In this document: positions 5,537-5,615 of the stretch, in pieces | Position numbering within the stretch: the first letter of the stretch is position 1 | Layout of the letters: each line of letters begins with the position of its first letter | From: Cyclobacteriaceae bacterium | GTDB taxonomy: Bacteria; Bacteroidota; Bacteroidia; Cytophagales; Cyclobacteriaceae | NCBI GenBank assembly: GCA_019751475.1 | Contig: JAIENH010000580.1 | Coordinates: forward strand, 1 to 5,615 | Direction of reading: 5' to 3' | Length of the DNA: 5,615 bases | Made by a program: the position numbers and the translations under genes | The notes under the pieces: generated by a model | What the model was told of the DNA's origin: nothing | Seen by the model: the letters and a program-made list of their open reading frames with translations, nothing else | Database searches by the model: none

Positions 5537-5598
5537 GATTCGAACTGACGATCTCTTGGTCCCAAACCAAGCGCGATACCGGGCTACGCTACACCCCG
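5525..5598 (-). tRNA. tRNA-Pro (anticodon TGG)
   Basis: The 74 bases fold as a cloverleaf: acceptor CGGGGTG with CACCCCG and discriminator A, D-arm with AGCCCGGTA loop, anticodon stem CTTGG/CCAAG around TTTGGGA (anticodon TGG at 5564-5562), variable loop AGATC, and T-arm GTCAG/CTGGC with loop TTCGAAT. The D-stem has one T-T mismatch at its inner end. The T-stem has one T-G wobble. CCA is not encoded (ACAG follows), so it must be added afterwards. Only 17 bp precede it in the window, too few to judge the promoter. It reads proline codons CCA/CCG and probably others. Confidence 0.97.
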
Positions 5599-5615
5599 AG
5601 TTATTTCAATACAAT

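Overview
The window looks like chromosomal DNA from a member of the Bacteroidota, most likely a Cytophagales-type organism. The reasons are the gene families and their order (UpxY-type antiterminator, winged-helix regulator, lipoprotein Wza, Wzc/Wzz), the absence of convincing Shine-Dalgarno sequences, the Bacteroidota-style penicillin-acylase/small-membrane-protein pair, and a tRNA-Pro without an encoded CCA. The assignment rests on reading the proteins, not on a database search.

Layout. Positions 1-2313 (minus strand, read right to left) hold the start of an exopolysaccharide or capsule locus: a NusG-like/UpxY antiterminator (2313-1762), a winged-helix regulator with a degenerate nucleotidyltransferase-like C-terminal half (1738-1208), a Wza-like outer-membrane export lipoprotein (1093-293) and the N-terminal 97 codons of a Wzz/Wzc-type chain-length protein (292-1, running out of the window). 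Two overlapping, mutually exclusive hairpins lie at the end of the antiterminator gene; the downstream one is followed by a T-run, which is the layout of an attenuator. Positions 2314-2380 form a short AT-rich divergent control region with repeated CTAAA boxes. Positions 2381-5148 (plus strand) encode a penicillin-acylase-family Ntn hydrolase and, overlapping it by ATGA, a small membrane protein of unknown function.

Positions 5194-5598 (minus strand) are the most unusual part. An intact tRNA-Pro(TGG) is followed by its intrinsic terminator, then directly by an 82-residue GIY-YIG nuclease gene, and then by a damaged second copy of the tRNA-Pro 3' portion plus its flank (a perfect 30-bp direct repeat and shorter matched blocks). 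The nuclease gene is therefore bracketed by tRNA-derived repeats, as expected for a very small tRNA-targeting mobile or homing-like element. The displaced tRNA copy has lost its T-loop, and its anticodon arm is replaced by a GC-rich hairpin that carries the nuclease stop codon.

How the genes work together: the first two minus-strand genes probably control transcription of the export genes that follow. The acylase and membrane protein are a separate, probably translationally coupled unit. The tRNA/GIY-YIG segment is convergent with that unit and unrelated to it.
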